Positions 1-6,082 of a stretch of 11,647 bases of DNA are shown here, in pieces. Within the stretch, counting starts at the first letter, position 1, and each line of letters opens with the position of its first letter. The translations under genes and the position numbers were made by a program. The notes beneath the pieces were generated by a model, which worked only from the letters and a program-made list of their open reading frames with translations, searched no databases and was not told the origin of the DNA. Source of the DNA: Euryarchaeota archaeon UBA13 (lineage in GTDB: Archaea > Thermoplasmatota > Poseidoniia > Poseidoniales > Poseidoniaceae); the NCBI GenBank assembly GCA_002495945.1, contig DAHU01000033.1, positions 23,820 through 35,466 on the forward strand, given 5' to 3'.

Positions 1-584
1 GATTTTCCATGAATTAGCCAGCGTTCTATTTCTTCCAAGGAATTTCTAAACATCAGAGCATGATCCATAGTTAATCGCCAGAACAGTAACAGTGAAGCAG
101 CAGCATCAGCAGCCGCAGTGTGAGCATTATCCAAAGCAATACCGTGTCGCTGACAAAGGCTTCCGAGGTTGTGTGGTCTGCCTACCTTGACCCGCCTAAC
201 TATCTCAAGCGTATCCATCATTGCTTTCGGTTTGGGTGGCAGTCTGCCGATTCGACGGAACTCATTTTCTAGCAGGGGCATGTCGAATTTCCTTACATTG
301 TGTCCCACTATAACCGCGTCTTCAATCAGTTGATGAATCTCATCTGCATGGTGTGAAAAATCATCCAGTCCTCTGACATCAGCATCAAAAATTCCGTGGA
401 CTCCGCTTGCGCCCATCGGTATTGGGCGGCGTGGATTAATCAGAGTTTCATAGTGAACAGCTTCGCCTTCATTGTTAGAGCCTACCAAGGCAATTTGGAC
501 GATTCGGTCATTATTGGTCGAAATTCCAGTTGTCTCAAGGTCAAACGCCAAGACAGATTCGCCTGCGAGAAACTCATGACCCAT
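1..584 (-). CDS. DEDDh-family 3'-5' exonuclease (DnaQ/epsilon-like), 3' end outside window
   Basis: About 194 residues are visible; the C-terminus runs off the left edge. All five residues of a DEDDh exonuclease are present: Exo I FDLETTG (Asp15, Glu17), Exo II GHNVRKFDMPLL (Asp101), and Exo III with His155 and Asp160 in HTAAADAAA. The segment around residues 57-65, MGASGVHGI, is the usual conserved stretch between Exo I and Exo II. The family removes nucleotides from 3' ends by two-metal hydrolysis and serves in proofreading, repair or RNA trimming; the sequence does not say which. The start ATG at 584 is well fixed because an in-frame TGA lies two codons upstream. No Shine-Dalgarno sequence is visible, so the message may be leaderless. 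It is divergent from the acidic gene at 673. The fold call is secure; the physiological role and any C-terminal domain are unknown. Confidence 0.9.
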   Translation of the reverse strand, partial: MGHEFLAGESVLAFDLETTGISTNNDRIVQIALVGSNNEGEAVHYETLINPRRPIPMGASGVHGIFDADVRGLDDFSHHADEIHQLIEDAVIVGHNVRKFDMPLLENEFRRIGRLPPKPKAMMDTLEIVRRVKVGRPHNLGSLCQRHGIALDNAHTAAADAAASLLLFWRLTMDHALMFRNSLEEIERWLIHGK

Positions 585-672
585 ATTTCACAGCAACTGT
601 CGCTACCTATTGAACATCACTATGGCCACTCGCAGGCAAAATTTCAATCGCTAAGTTGGCTTCGGGTCTCAC

Positions 673-1041
673 ATGGGCATCAAGGATAGGTTACGCAATC
701 TGTTCGACAAAGGCCCTGTTGAAAACGATGAATCCCAGCAAGAGGAGGCAGAATTAGCTGCTGAAAAAGCCCAATTCCTCGCCTTAGCGAGTGAAATTTC
801 GGATGAAGTAATGGATGAGTTATCAAGCGAAAGTGTAGAACCAATTACTCCACCTAAACCAATTTTAGTTTCAGAATATGATGTAGGTGATGTAGAAATC
901 GACCAATTAAATGTCGAGGAAGAAACCCTATCAAGCCATAGCGAGGTAAATGTTGTTAATCATGAATCACTTGATGATATCGTAGAACATTTGGCGAACG
1001 CTGAAATTATTGGTGATTTGCCCGAGGAAGTAACATTCTAA
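673..1041 (+). CDS. small highly acidic hypothetical protein
   Basis: A 122-residue protein I do not recognise. The N-terminus (MGIKDRLRNLFDKG) is a short basic amphipathic segment. The remainder is very rich in Glu and Asp, with few aromatic residues and several Val/Ile-Glu stretches, and it has no membrane segment or signal peptide. The basic-helix-then-acidic layout recalls the acidic N-terminal region of FtsY-type proteins, but no GTPase domain follows, so this is only a resemblance. It may be largely disordered or an adaptor. The ATG lacks a clear Shine-Dalgarno sequence; a weak A/T-rich element (AAAATTT, 638-644) lies about 30 bases upstream. It is divergent from the exonuclease and upstream of the PKD lipoprotein. 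Even codon composition and lack of overlap support a real gene, at moderate confidence. Confidence 0.7.
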   Translation: MGIKDRLRNLFDKGPVENDESQQEEAELAAEKAQFLALASEISDEVMDELSSESVEPITPPKPILVSEYDVGDVEIDQLNVEEETLSSHSEVNVVNHESLDDIVEHLANAEIIGDLPEEVTF

Positions 1042-1062
1042 TGGCTCAACATCACAACACGG

Positions 1063-1068
1063 TTTTTT
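1063..1068 (+). terminator. T6 tract after the acidic gene, possible archaeal terminator
   Basis: GG followed by six T lies 21 bases after the stop of the acidic gene and 20 bases before the next ATG. Archaeal RNA polymerase often terminates at short oligo-T runs without a hairpin. No stem is visible here. Support is weak. Confidence 0.3.
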
Positions 1069-1069
1069 G

Positions 1070-1104
1070 ATGCATAGCATTAGGGATAATGCATACTATT
1101 AGAA
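1070..1104 (+). repeat. imperfect direct repeat spanning the lipoprotein start codon
   Basis: ATGCATAGCATTAG (1070-1083) recurs as ATGCATACTATTAG (1089-1102), 12 of 14 bases identical, with a period of 19 bases. The second copy contains the assigned ATG of the lipoprotein. The two ATGs are out of frame with each other. It may be a small local duplication; a regulatory role is not shown. Confidence 0.5.
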
Positions 1105-2294
1105 GGGGGAAGTCTTTCCTGCTCTTTATGTGGAGCGGACGAACACCAAAATCTGTGTTTTTGTCAGCGCTCATGCTACTCTCCGTTTTACTATCAGGTT
1201 GCGTTGGTTTTGAAACGACAGTAAACCCTCGCGCCGAACTACAAGCATATCCGTTATTTATTCAAGAAGGTGAAACGATTACCCTTGATGCTCGAGATTC
1301 CGAAGCAGTTGAGGGAGTTATCACAGATTTTGAATGGGACTTTGGTGATGGCAAAACTGCTAAGACAGTAATTGGTTTCACCTCACACACATATGAAAAA
1401 TTCGGCATTTACACAGTTTCACTAACCGTGAAAAATAGCGGCGGTGGTGAAGATGAAATAACTGCAAGCATTGTTGTCAATGGTGCTCCAGTGCTAAATT
1501 TGACCGTGCCCGATAGTGTCAAGGCTGGAGAATCAGCATTGCTTGACGCTTCTGGAAGTTTTGATCCGGAAGGCAAACAATTGGAATATTCCTGGGATTT
1601 AGATTGGTCCGAGGATTCGAATAATGATGGCGATAATCGAAACGATGTAGATGCGATAACCTCAACAGTCTTGTTACCGACGAATAAATCAGGCACAAAA
1701 AGAGGCTCACTAATCATTTCAGACGGTGATGGAGCTGCTCAGTATACATCATTTGAACTGGAAATTTCGACGAGAACCTTCGAAGTTGAATGGCGAACTG
1801 AGAGAATATTACTCGAGTGGGATGGCTACCTAGACCAAGGGACCTCTTGGGAAGAGACAATTGTACCTGGTTTGGAAGGACGCATCATTTCATTTTCCGC
1901 CGTGTTAGAACTGGATCAAGAATTGGGTCCACAGGATAATTTCACTTTGCAGTTGGAGATTTTCAATGATGGCTACCGTAAATCCGCCAAGACAGAAGGC
2001 GGCAACATAACTGCAAATGAAACCTCCAAAGCGGAACTAGATAGGTACGCTATCAATCCAGTTGGGGAGGATGGTACATACACTGCTGATTTTGCAGAAG
2101 ATGTTCTACAACAGTTGTTGGATAAGCCCGGTTTCCGCAATGGTCAAGGTGATTGGACTTGGACAATTTTTGCTCAGCAGGCAGACCCTGACCCATTGTT
2201 TGAGGGCTTACCAGACCCTGACCCAGGTAATGATTGGACGTTAGAAGTAATAATCGAATTACAAGTTCCCGTACTTACAGAGATTGCAGTATAA
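1089..2294 (+). CDS. PKD-domain lipoprotein, extracellular
   Basis: 401 residues. The N-terminus has a basic region, a hydrophobic stretch (about 22-36) and a lipobox LLSGC with the candidate lipidated Cys38, so the mature protein is probably anchored on the outer face of the membrane. Residues about 48-131 form a PKD domain with the hallmark WDFGDG (83-88) and a YxVSLTV-type strand (108-114). Residues about 133-226 look like a second, divergent PKD/Ig-like domain (YSWDLD) with an inserted DxNxDG loop (166-178) that could bind calcium. Residues about 230-401 are an unrecognised beta-rich domain containing two DPDP repeats. PKD domains usually act in surface adhesion or as spacers in secreted enzymes; no catalytic motif is visible. 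ATG at 1128 would give a more typical 25-residue signal peptide and is a fair alternative start. Confidence 0.88.
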   Translation: MHTIRRGKSFLLFMWSGRTPKSVFLSALMLLSVLLSGCVGFETTVNPRAELQAYPLFIQEGETITLDARDSEAVEGVITDFEWDFGDGKTAKTVIGFTSHTYEKFGIYTVSLTVKNSGGGEDEITASIVVNGAPVLNLTVPDSVKAGESALLDASGSFDPEGKQLEYSWDLDWSEDSNNDGDNRNDVDAITSTVLLPTNKSGTKRGSLIISDGDGAAQYTSFELEISTRTFEVEWRTERILLEWDGYLDQGTSWEETIVPGLEGRIISFSAVLELDQELGPQDNFTLQLEIFNDGYRKSAKTEGGNITANETSKAELDRYAINPVGEDGTYTADFAEDVLQQLLDKPGFRNGQGDWTWTIFAQQADPDPLFEGLPDPDPGNDWTLEVIIELQVPVLTEIAV

Positions 2295-2350
2295 ATTACT
2301 CGCTAATGAAACACTAATCTACATCTATTCATTCGGGTAGTTTGAACACC

Positions 2351-2704
2351 ATGGTTGATACGGTCGAGATTAGTCGGGTTAATATCCGAGACAGCCTCTC
2401 AGTAGACGTTTCTGTGTGGATGAATCACCCGGATGACTGGGACTTCAGACCCTCTCTTTCGTGCTCAGGTAATGAATTCCAAATATCTGACAAAATTAGT
2501 GGCAACCAACTCGCTACAGTCGAATTATCTGACGAAGAATTAGAAGTACTGCAGCGCGATCGTGTCGCTGAATTAAGGGTCAAATTTCAAGTTCATGGAA
2601 TGCACGGTAGCCTTGCAACAATTAACCCAATTATTGCTGATGGCAAGGCGAAAAAACTTGCAACTGCTAACTGGAAGACCACCCAATCGGTCGACTTTTC
2701 ATAA
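2351..2704 (+). CDS. hypothetical protein, 117 aa
   Basis: I do not recognise this protein. It appears soluble, with no signal peptide or membrane helix, and has alternating polar/hydrophobic segments suggesting a mainly beta fold in the first half (VEISRVNIRDSLSVDVSVWM) followed by an acidic stretch with a likely helix (LSDEELEVLQRDRVAELRV). The frame can be extended three codons to a TTG at 2342, but ATG at 2351 is preferred and neither has a ribosome binding site, consistent with a leaderless message. It sits 56 bases after the PKD lipoprotein and 61 bases before the next small gene, on the same strand. It is probably a lineage-specific conserved protein; no function is proposed. Confidence 0.65.
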   Translation: MVDTVEISRVNIRDSLSVDVSVWMNHPDDWDFRPSLSCSGNEFQISDKISGNQLATVELSDEELEVLQRDRVAELRVKFQVHGMHGSLATINPIIADGKAKKLATANWKTTQSVDFS

Positions 2705-2765
2705 TCGATTTTCGATGGGATAACCACCGTTTCTTTGATATGGGTTAACTTTGTTTTAATCGTTC

Positions 2766-3050
2766 ATGAAACATCAAAAACGGGGTGTAGGAACTCAAAA
2801 AAAGGCGAGATTTGAACGATTAAAGCAAGAGATTACACGCTTTGTTATGGCTAACCACGGCTGTTCAGCACAGTCAATCGTGGCTAATCTTTCCCATGAT
2901 AGAGCCATGCGCAATCATGGCCTCACTCCTCGGAAAGTTGGTTTCTTCATTTCGCGAAATTTAGCCGAGAAATTGACATGGTGGCAAGATCATAAGGCTG
3001 GTAGAAGAGTATATGGCGACAAGTCAAAACTTGAGAAAAAGGGCTTCTAA
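2766..3050 (+). CDS. small basic winged-helix-like protein
   Basis: 94 residues, strongly basic. After a Lys/Arg-rich start, residues about 20-80 fit a compact winged helix-turn-helix: a first helix (EITRFVMANHG), a helix-turn-helix-like pair (SAQSIVANLS followed by the HGLTPRKVGFFISRNL segment) and a wing-like end around WWQDHKAGRRVYG. This is a structural reading by eye, not a family match; it could bind DNA or RNA. The ATG at 2766 has no Shine-Dalgarno sequence, and a weak TTTGATA element lies about 29 bases upstream, which would suit a leaderless transcript. No partner gene makes its target obvious; the neighbours are an unknown protein and a phosphatase. Confidence 0.7.
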   Translation: MKHQKRGVGTQKKARFERLKQEITRFVMANHGCSAQSIVANLSHDRAMRNHGLTPRKVGFFISRNLAEKLTWWQDHKAGRRVYGDKSKLEKKGF

Positions 3051-3087
3051 CATCAATTTCGCCGTTTCACTCATGTATGATTGATTT

Positions 3088-3095
3088 GAGGGGGT
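3088..3095 (+). promoter_or_regulatory. Shine-Dalgarno sequence of the HAD phosphatase gene
   Basis: GAGGGGGT ends 4 bases before the ATG at 3100, with its GAGG core 8 bases upstream. This is one of the clearest ribosome binding sites in the window and fixes the start. Confidence 0.6.
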
Positions 3096-3099
3096 AATC

Positions 3100-3768
3100 A
3101 TGGCTGGAAAAGTCGCAGCTTATTTCGACTTAGACGGGACATTGTTGGATTCGTCCAGTGAGAAGACCCTGACCGCTGAGTTAGCAAAACGCCGTCCTTG
3201 GCGCATACCAGTGGGGACACTGATGTGGACACTCGGTTTAGTTGGCAATCTGTTGCGTGGACGTTCTTTCTATGACGCTGCGAGGAATCGAGGTCACTTT
3301 GCCTTAGCATCATGGAGGGTACTCGAGAATTATGCCTCACAGTTGGCTGTACAGAAACTCGCTGATAAAATCCCGAGTGATGCTAAGCAATGTCTTGATT
3401 GGCACCGAAGTCAAGGACATCGTTTAGTGTTGGTCACCGCAACAATCGCTCCGATGGCGGAAGCGATGGCTGATGTTCTTGGAATGGATGCAGTCTACGG
3501 TTGTGGCCCAGCTGAACGTCAAGGCATATTATCCGGCTCTGAACGCGGCTGGAGCGTACCTCGCCGAAAGGGGAAAGTGCCGGTAGTACAACAAGATGCT
3601 AAAGAAAACGGTCACGATTTATCTCAATGCTATGGCTATGGTAATACCCATGCAGATTCATGGTTCATGCGCTTGTGCGGTAATCCGGTTTCGGTCAATG
3701 CAGAAGGTGCACTAAAGAAACACTCAGAACAACATGGTTGGAAACAGGTCACTTGGAAATTACCATAA
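3100..3768 (+). CDS. HAD-superfamily subfamily IB phosphatase
   Basis: 222 residues. Motif I is FDLDGTLLD (nucleophile Asp10, acid/base Asp12); motif II is the VTAT stretch at 112-115; motif III is likely Lys157 or Lys159 in RRKGK; motif IV is YGNTHAD (Asn182, Asp186). The helical insert after motif I, containing a hydrophobic stretch (PVGTLMWTLGLVGNLL), fits a C1 cap as in phosphoserine-phosphatase-like and HAD-IB hydrolases. The C-terminal segment around NPVSVN followed by HGW also matches that group. Motif IV has Asn where many phosphatases have Asp, a variant also known from other HAD-IB proteins (YGNSxxD). It is a probable phosphomonoesterase acting on a small molecule or a lipid headgroup; the substrate is not readable from sequence. 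Its start is supported by a GAGGGGGT ribosome binding site. Confidence 0.87.
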   Translation: MAGKVAAYFDLDGTLLDSSSEKTLTAELAKRRPWRIPVGTLMWTLGLVGNLLRGRSFYDAARNRGHFALASWRVLENYASQLAVQKLADKIPSDAKQCLDWHRSQGHRLVLVTATIAPMAEAMADVLGMDAVYGCGPAERQGILSGSERGWSVPRRKGKVPVVQQDAKENGHDLSQCYGYGNTHADSWFMRLCGNPVSVNAEGALKKHSEQHGWKQVTWKLP

Positions 3769-3819
3769 TGCAACTATCAAGGCATCTTTGTGTTGATGAA
3801 AATCTATTGCGAAGATAAA

Positions 3820-3896
3820 TGGCGGCCCCGCCGCGATTCGAACACGGGTTACTGGTTCCGCAAACCAGTGTGATATCCAAGCTACACTATGGGGCC
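3820..3896 (-). tRNA. tRNA-Arg (anticodon GCG), CCA encoded
   Basis: A full cloverleaf reads on the minus strand from 3896 to 3823, with CCA at 3822-3820. The acceptor is GGCCCCA against CGGGGCC; six pairs are standard and position 7-66 is an A-C mismatch. The D stem is GTG/CAC plus a T13-T22 opposition, with GG in the loop. The anticodon stem CTGGT/ACCAG is perfect, with loop TTGCGGA, placing GCG at 3861-3859, which reads CGC and CGU (Arg). The variable loop is 4 bases, the T stem CCGTG/CGCGG has one G-T pair, and the T loop is TTCGAAT. The discriminator base is G73. No intron is present. Position 26 is A, so it is not a substrate for the G26 methylation carried out by the nearby Trm1. Confidence 0.95.
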
Positions 3897-3920
3897 GTAT
3901 TCAACCCGACCCAAATACTC

Positions 3921-3928
3921 AATATAAG
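3921..3928 (-). promoter_or_regulatory. TATA box of the tRNA-Arg gene
   Basis: CTTATATT on the minus strand is centred 28 bases upstream of the tRNA 5' end. That is where an archaeal TATA box should be if transcription starts near the first tRNA base. The element is nearly symmetrical, so it could also serve the thioesterase gene on the plus strand (ATG at 3991), but that would require a leader of roughly 40 bases. Confidence 0.55.
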
Positions 3929-3990
3929 CGCAACGGGTTGTCAATGCCCTTGATACAAGGATTCATCATTACGCATCGTGTGGAATTGAT

Positions 3991-4401
3991 ATGGCCGTTA
4001 CTCTCAAGAGACGAGTTGACTATCCAATGATAGATAATGCAAACATAGCCTACTATCCAAGGATATACGATTTAGCACATCGTTTTTTTGAGGAGGCCTG
4101 GGAGTTAATGTGTGATGTATCCTATCCCAAAATAATTGATGAATACAGATTAGGTTTTCCAGTAGTTAATATCGAAACCAATTTCTTACATCCGCTTCGA
4201 TATGGCGACACCGTTACTGCTAGAATCTCGATTGCCAAAATTGGAACTAAATCGTGCACTTGGCAATATGATTTTTACAACCAAACCGATGATCATCTTT
4301 GGTCCTCGACTCAAGTCACGGTCTGCGTTAATATGGATTCATTAGAATCAACAGAAATACCTGCATGGTTGGCTGAAGGGCTTGAGAACCATTTATTGTG
4401 A
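3991..4401 (+). CDS. hotdog-fold acyl-CoA thioesterase (4HBT family)
   Basis: 136 residues, the normal length for a single hotdog domain. The N-terminal segment from Val9, with Asp15 in MIDNANIAYYP, aligns with the 4-hydroxybenzoyl-CoA thioesterase signature FGDCDPAGIVWYP, making Asp15 the candidate catalytic residue. The following long central helix (RIYDLAHRFFEEAWELM) and the strand block NIETNFLHPLRYGDTVTARI are also typical. These enzymes hydrolyse acyl-CoA thioesters in the cytoplasm; the acyl group here is unknown. The ATG at 3991 has only a weak ribosome binding site (GGAATTGAT directly before it). Its TGA stop overlaps the Shine-Dalgarno sequence of the membrane protein downstream, so the two are very probably cotranscribed and translationally coupled. 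Confidence 0.87.
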   Translation: MAVTLKRRVDYPMIDNANIAYYPRIYDLAHRFFEEAWELMCDVSYPKIIDEYRLGFPVVNIETNFLHPLRYGDTVTARISIAKIGTKSCTWQYDFYNQTDDHLWSSTQVTVCVNMDSLESTEIPAWLAEGLENHLL

Positions 4402-4406
4402 GGTGA
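4400..4406 (+). promoter_or_regulatory. Shine-Dalgarno sequence selecting a TTG start
   Basis: GAGGTGA overlaps the TGA stop (4399-4401) of the thioesterase and lies 5 bases before TTG at 4412. It decides the start of the membrane protein: the upstream TTG (4382) and the GTG at 4403 lie in front of or inside this site. Confidence 0.65.
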
Positions 4407-4411
4407 GTATA

Positions 4412-5074
4412 TTGGGCGAGAAAAAGTTTGATTTTTCAATAATTATGGATGATGATGAGGCATCAGTACCATCAGATGTATGGGGTGAAATCCCAATAAA
4501 ACCAGACCGCAGGGGTCCTAAAACGATAGCAGTGCTTATTTTCATGGGTGCTCTATTGATTCTTTTTCAGGCTTATACTGATTATACCACTCATGGCTTA
4601 GAGGATATTCCCGATAGTGAGGTCGAGAGGCTCCTTGAGACGCCAAATTCTCAATCAGATACGCCGATAACTCCAGAAGAATATCAACAGTTTCACGATG
4701 ATGCAAGAGATTCAGGTGGATATTTGATTAGGTCAGTTGGGCTATTTGTATCGGGTACTTTGGTTTTATTTGGTTCAGTTAACCTGTTTAGATTACTCAG
4801 TTCGGGGCCGAAGGTGGCAACATTGGGTGCAGGTATTGGTTTTGTTTCTGGATTGTACGGCAGCCACTTAATTCGGGTTGCATCTGATGATAACCTCAGC
4901 GGAGCACTATTATTGACTTACGAGATATTCACATATCTGTGTGGCACTTGCATGTTCTTGTGTGGTGCTTTTTCCGCTTTACCACTCATCAACGCACGTG
5001 CTAAAGCAGCGCTTGATAATGTAAACAACGATGTTCAAGAACCTGATCTTGTTGCTGATGAAGAAAGTGAATAG
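4412..5074 (+). CDS. four-helix membrane protein of unknown function
   Basis: 220 residues from a TTG start chosen for the GAGGTGA site 5 bases upstream. The N-terminus is soluble and acidic (DDDEASVPSD). Four hydrophobic helices are visible at about 36-55, 103-129, 134-156 and 163-193, separated by an acidic loop of about 45 residues between helices 1 and 2 and followed by an acidic tail (DVQEPDLVADEESE). Helix 4 carries several Cys residues (LCGTCMFLC). I know no family for it. It is coupled to the thioesterase upstream, so a role in lipid or acyl metabolism at the membrane is conceivable, but this rests on position only. Its stop is four bases from the stop of the convergent pentapeptide gene. 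Confidence 0.72.
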   Translation: MGEKKFDFSIIMDDDEASVPSDVWGEIPIKPDRRGPKTIAVLIFMGALLILFQAYTDYTTHGLEDIPDSEVERLLETPNSQSDTPITPEEYQQFHDDARDSGGYLIRSVGLFVSGTLVLFGSVNLFRLLSSGPKVATLGAGIGFVSGLYGSHLIRVASDDNLSGALLLTYEIFTYLCGTCMFLCGAFSALPLINARAKAALDNVNNDVQEPDLVADEESE

Positions 5075-5078
5075 TAAT

Positions 5079-5519
5079 CTAACTGTCATCAGGTTTTGGC
5101 CATTTCTTCTTCAGTGTTTTCTCGAGACTCTCATCGATGGTCGCATTCCACCAATCACTACCTCGCCAAATAGCGTACTTACCTCTAATGCCTCTAAGGT
5201 CAGCACCAGCGAATTTACAGTTATTGAAATTGGATAGGTTAAGTCTTGCCTTACGCAAATCAGCGCCTCTAAAATCAGCATTATCAAATGCAGATTTCAT
5301 CAAATCTGCCTCAACCATTGACGCTCTGTGAAAGTTACAATTCGAGAAATCTCCTTCTGTTAAATCTGCTCCATCTAATATCGCTCGCTTAAAATTAGAC
5401 CCTGAGTGTCGACCTTTACGCAGTAGGACTCCAGCTTTGTTCTGGTAAGACCAGTCCAATACTTCACCTTCTGCCCCCACATTGTCGCGCGGGTCGTCCG
5501 GGCTACCTGACATAACCAT
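5079..5519 (-). CDS. pentapeptide-repeat protein
   Basis: 146 residues. From about residue 43 to 108 every fifth residue is Leu, Phe or Met, fourteen times without a break (for example DGADL, TEGDF, SNCNF, VEADL, RGADL, AGADL), which predicts a right-handed quadrilateral beta-helix of about 3.5 coils. A short polar N-terminus and a Trp/Lys-rich C-terminus cap it; there is no signal peptide or membrane helix. Related folds include the DNA-mimicking gyrase-protecting Qnr and MfpA proteins, but those are longer and dimeric, so no such role is claimed. ATG at 5519 is preferred because GAGG lies 7 bases upstream; TTG at 5525 and ATG at 5513 are alternatives. It follows the winged-helix regulator by nine bases and is surely cotranscribed with it. 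Confidence 0.87.
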   Translation of the reverse strand: MVMSGSPDDPRDNVGAEGEVLDWSYQNKAGVLLRKGRHSGSNFKRAILDGADLTEGDFSNCNFHRASMVEADLMKSAFDNADFRGADLRKARLNLSNFNNCKFAGADLRGIRGKYAIWRGSDWWNATIDESLEKTLKKKWPKPDDS

Positions 5520-5526
5520 ATTCAAG

Positions 5527-5530
5527 CCTC
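5527..5530 (-). promoter_or_regulatory. Shine-Dalgarno sequence of the pentapeptide gene
   Basis: GAGG on the minus strand overlaps the TGA stop (5531-5529) of the regulator and is 7 bases from ATG at 5519. It supports that start and indicates translational coupling of the two genes. Confidence 0.55.
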
Positions 5531-6038
5531 ATCTTTTTGCTTTATTTTCTAGGTGCTTTCTACCAGCATCAGTCAACTCTGCGAAACGATTCTTATCTCC
5601 ATGTTTTTTATCGATGGTTAAGAAATCCTTTTCTCGTAGACGATTAATGTATAGCGAAAGATTCCCGGGAGGCTCAATATTAGCCTCTTCAAAGAGTGCA
5701 TTTATGACACGAGGTGGACAGTCATCTAATCCTTCAACATCTCTTAAGAAATGTAGAGCCCCCAATACCTGTTCGGGTTTGCCTTCCAAGCTACAGTTTT
5801 CAACAAGGGTGCGGAATTGCATTCCCCTTGCCGGAATAGCATTCTCTTCGGAGGCCGAGTTAGAGGAATCAATTGCCATATCTTTGGCCTCTTCTAGCCT
5901 TTCAGTGATGATGTTCCAAAACCCCTCTTCTTTGAATTGGGCAAATTTTTCATCGACTTCTATCTGAGAACCCTCACTCTCAAATTCGAACTCACCGACA
6001 TGAATCGAAATTTTGTTTAGTCCCGTCATGTTACTCAT
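5529..6038 (-). CDS. winged-helix protein, probable transcriptional regulator
   Basis: 169 residues from ATG at 6038; an in-frame extension to 6167 exists but crosses the divergent promoter region and has no ribosome binding site. Residues about 8-50 form a small strand-strand-helix module (ISIHVGEFEFESEG, then an acidic helix) seen in various archaeal proteins in front of DNA-binding domains. A polar linker (about 54-70) leads to residues 84-165, which fit a winged helix: helices around VLGALHFLRD and RVINALFEEA, a likely recognition helix NLSLYINRLREKDFL, a wing with KKHGDKNRFAEL, and a final helix TDAGRKHLENK. The order 'strand-ending ELTDAGRKHL' is common in MarR/PadR-like wings. It heads the pair with the pentapeptide gene. 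A 14-bp palindrome about 30 bases upstream of its start is a natural candidate for its own operator. Confidence 0.75.
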   Translation of the reverse strand: MSNMTGLNKISIHVGEFEFESEGSQIEVDEKFAQFKEEGFWNIITERLEEAKDMAIDSSNSASEENAIPARGMQFRTLVENCSLEGKPEQVLGALHFLRDVEGLDDCPPRVINALFEEANIEPPGNLSLYINRLREKDFLTIDKKHGDKNRFAELTDAGRKHLENKAKR

Positions 6039-6068
6039 TATTGGCCAAGAGAGCCATATTGATAACTG

Positions 6069-6082
6069 TTTACAATTGTAAA
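6069..6082. promoter_or_regulatory. perfect 14-bp palindrome, candidate operator
   Basis: TTTACAATTGTAAA equals its own reverse complement over all 14 bases. It lies in the divergent gap between the winged-helix gene (start 6038) and the PAC2 gene (start 6156), 30 bases upstream of the regulator ATG and next to a weak TATA-like TTATCAAT (about 6058-6065, minus strand). A symmetrical site beside a regulator gene usually means a dimeric repressor binding its own promoter; here this is inference from position. Confidence 0.45.

Noticed and set aside
396..689. Plus-strand open frame of 97 codons
   Set aside because: It lies antisense over the exonuclease gene, whose three active-site motifs are intact, and its translation shows no recognisable pattern.
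2704..2716. Small hairpin ATCGA-TTT-TCGAT after the 117-aa gene
   Set aside because: Only a 5-bp stem with a 3-base loop and no T tract after it; such matches are expected by chance and archaeal terminators do not need stems.
3098..3340. Minus-strand open frame of 80 codons over the HAD gene
   Set aside because: Fully inside the HAD phosphatase, which has all motifs in the plus frame.
5079..5519. Qnr-like fluoroquinolone or gyrase protection function
   Set aside because: The repeat region of about 14 pentapeptides is much shorter than in Qnr or MfpA, and no dimerisation segment is evident; the fold alone does not support the function.
5482..5967. Plus-strand open frame of 161 codons
   Set aside because: Antisense to the winged-helix gene and the start of the pentapeptide gene; Ser-rich translation without domain character, so a shadow of the minus-strand genes.
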